Below the pieces are notes generated by a model, which was not told the DNA's origin, searched no databases, and was given only the letters and a program-made list of their open reading frames with translations. The translations under genes were made by a program, and so were the position numbers. A stretch of DNA of 64,000 nt from Sphingobacterium multivorum (lineage in GTDB: Bacteria; Bacteroidota; Bacteroidia; Sphingobacteriales; Sphingobacteriaceae), in assembly GCF_900457465.1 (NCBI RefSeq), contig NZ_UAUU01000009.1, positions 992,001 through 1,056,000 on the forward strand. Reading direction: 5' to 3'. How positions within the stretch are numbered: position 1 is the first letter of the stretch; each line of letters opens with the position of its first letter. Below, in pieces: positions 63,105-64,000 of this stretch.

Positions 63105-64000
63105 ATGAAAAATCTGGCTAATATTTTTTTTTATATTTTATTTATAAATCTACTCCTTATTGTTTCTCATGATAAGCTGTCTGCCCAGACAGATACGATA
63201 AAGCAATATGTGCAGGTAACTGTGGATGCTGGGTACACTAGCAATAGCACTGTACCCTTTTGGATGCGGTCTAACCAGTTTGGATCGATCCCGCTAAGCG
63301 GCACTTCAGGAATTGTATTGTTGCGTGCTGCACGCAATTACGGCTATACAGGAGAGTGGCCGGAAATAAAAGATAAAGCTCCAGCCTGGGACTGGGGCTA
63401 TGCTGTGGAAGCTCGTGCCAACATGGGTTCCAAAATCCAAGGTCAACTGATTGATGCACATGCCAAATTGCGATTCAAGATGTTTGAAGCCAAATTGGGA
63501 CGTACCAAAGATGTGACTGGGCTCAACGGGGATACCTTATTGAGTTCGGGTAACTTTGCTGTGTCGGGAAATGCCTTAGGGGTCCCTATGCTGGATATCA
63601 GGCTCTCCGAATATTATCGGCTCCCTTGGTTTGACGGCTTATTTTCCTTTAAAGGTAATTTTGCCAATGGCTATATGGGGAAGATGCTGGTCGATTCTGG
63701 CCAGTTTCAAACACCGCCACGCGATAATAATATGCCCACATTGCTGCACCAGAAATCGTTGTATGGACGCATCGGTAAAAAGGACTGGCGCATCAATTTC
63801 TATGGTGGTATCAGTCATCAGGTGCAATGGGGGCTGAAAAAAAAGTCTATGGGAGTAATTACACCTTAAATGATTTTCAGTCTTTACTGTATGTGATGTT
63901 TGGAAAGGCTTATGGAGCCCCGGGTGTGCCAAAATCAAAACTTGGGAATCAGCAGGGGTCAATTGATATGGCTTTTTCCTACGATTGGGACAATTTGCAA
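63105..64000 (+). pseudogene. wzi: Capsule assembly Wzi-like outer membrane protein, frameshifted, 3' end outside window
   Basis: The start is taken at the ATG 63105 (MKNLANIFFYILFINLLLIV, signal peptide ending KLSAQ); a TTG 39 bases upstream is less likely. The barrel starts YVQVTVDAGYTSNSTVPFWM and contains KIQGQLIDAHAKLRFKMFEA and YYRLPWFDGLFSFKGNFANG, the Wzi/capsule assembly pattern. Near 63829-63833 (GGGGG) one G is missing; the protein continues in another frame as EKKVYGSNYTLNDFQSLLYV and runs off the window end. As read it would stop at 63869. Wzi anchors or assembles capsule at the surface. Confidence 0.75.

Noticed and set aside
55904..63833. Poly-G tracts as deliberate phase-variation switches
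   Set aside because: The tracts are only five bases long, and similar one-base gaps occur at T, C and shorter G runs nearby, which fits error or decay better.
1..64000. CRISPR arrays, tRNA or rRNA genes, prophage genes
   Set aside because: No regularly spaced direct repeats, no cloverleaf sequences and no phage structural or integrase genes were seen.

Overview
The window looks like a chromosomal segment from a Bacteroidota bacterium of the Sphingobacteriaceae, probably Sphingobacterium or a close relative. The evidence is a PafA-type alkaline phosphatase, a GLPGLI-family protein beside a large beta-barrel protein, promoters of the form TTG-N19/20-TAnnTTTG, almost no Shine-Dalgarno sequences, and EPS genes of Bacteroidota type. 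The genus is inferred from gene content and protein style, not from a search.

Layout. Positions 1-22756 are mostly housekeeping genes: the UvrA C-terminus, PafA phosphatase, an Rrf2 regulator, a beta-barrel/GLPGLI pair, metG, LD-carboxypeptidase, two tandem-domain universal stress proteins around a DoxX protein, a Prc-type protease, a TPR protein, rarA, a lipoprotein S41 peptidase and a DnaQ-like exonuclease. They end with two paralogous cytidylyltransferase-like genes and a GDP-mannose pyrophosphorylase, which lead into the polysaccharide region.

Polysaccharide locus 1 (about 22935-43768) starts at a strong promoter followed by a decayed winged-helix regulator. It holds rfbBCDA (dTDP-L-rhamnose), a Wzx flippase, an EpsG/Wzy-like polymerase, five glycosyltransferases, a hexapeptide acyltransferase, two SDR epimerases, an antisense DUF4838 gene and a WecA/WbpL-like initiating transferase. 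After IS1380 and IS4-type remnants come a WbpM/CapD-type dehydratase and a WxcM-like cupin. WbpM, the second SDR and the WecA-like enzyme together suggest a UDP-QuiNAc or FucNAc initiated O-antigen-like glycan containing rhamnose or 6-deoxytalose.

Polysaccharide locus 2 (44517 to past the window end) follows a 748-base leader. It has a WcaJ-type initiating transferase, an outer membrane protein and a large lipoprotein, the CpsB phosphatase, Wza and the Wzc tyrosine kinase. An AT-rich variable cassette follows: an aldolase fused to a second domain, a CMP-sugar synthetase, a HAD phosphatase, a second Wzx, a GT-B-like protein, a serine acetyltransferase-like enzyme, a second Wzy, two glycosyltransferases and a WecG/TagA enzyme. 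Wzi closes the locus.

Two points stand out. The aldolase / CMP-transferase / HAD trio looks like an undescribed route to a CMP-activated ketosugar acid. Also, locus 2 carries a dense cluster of one-base homopolymer frameshifts (wcaJ, OMP, wza, wzc, HAD, wzx, wzi), so it is either decaying in this strain or affected by sequencing error.
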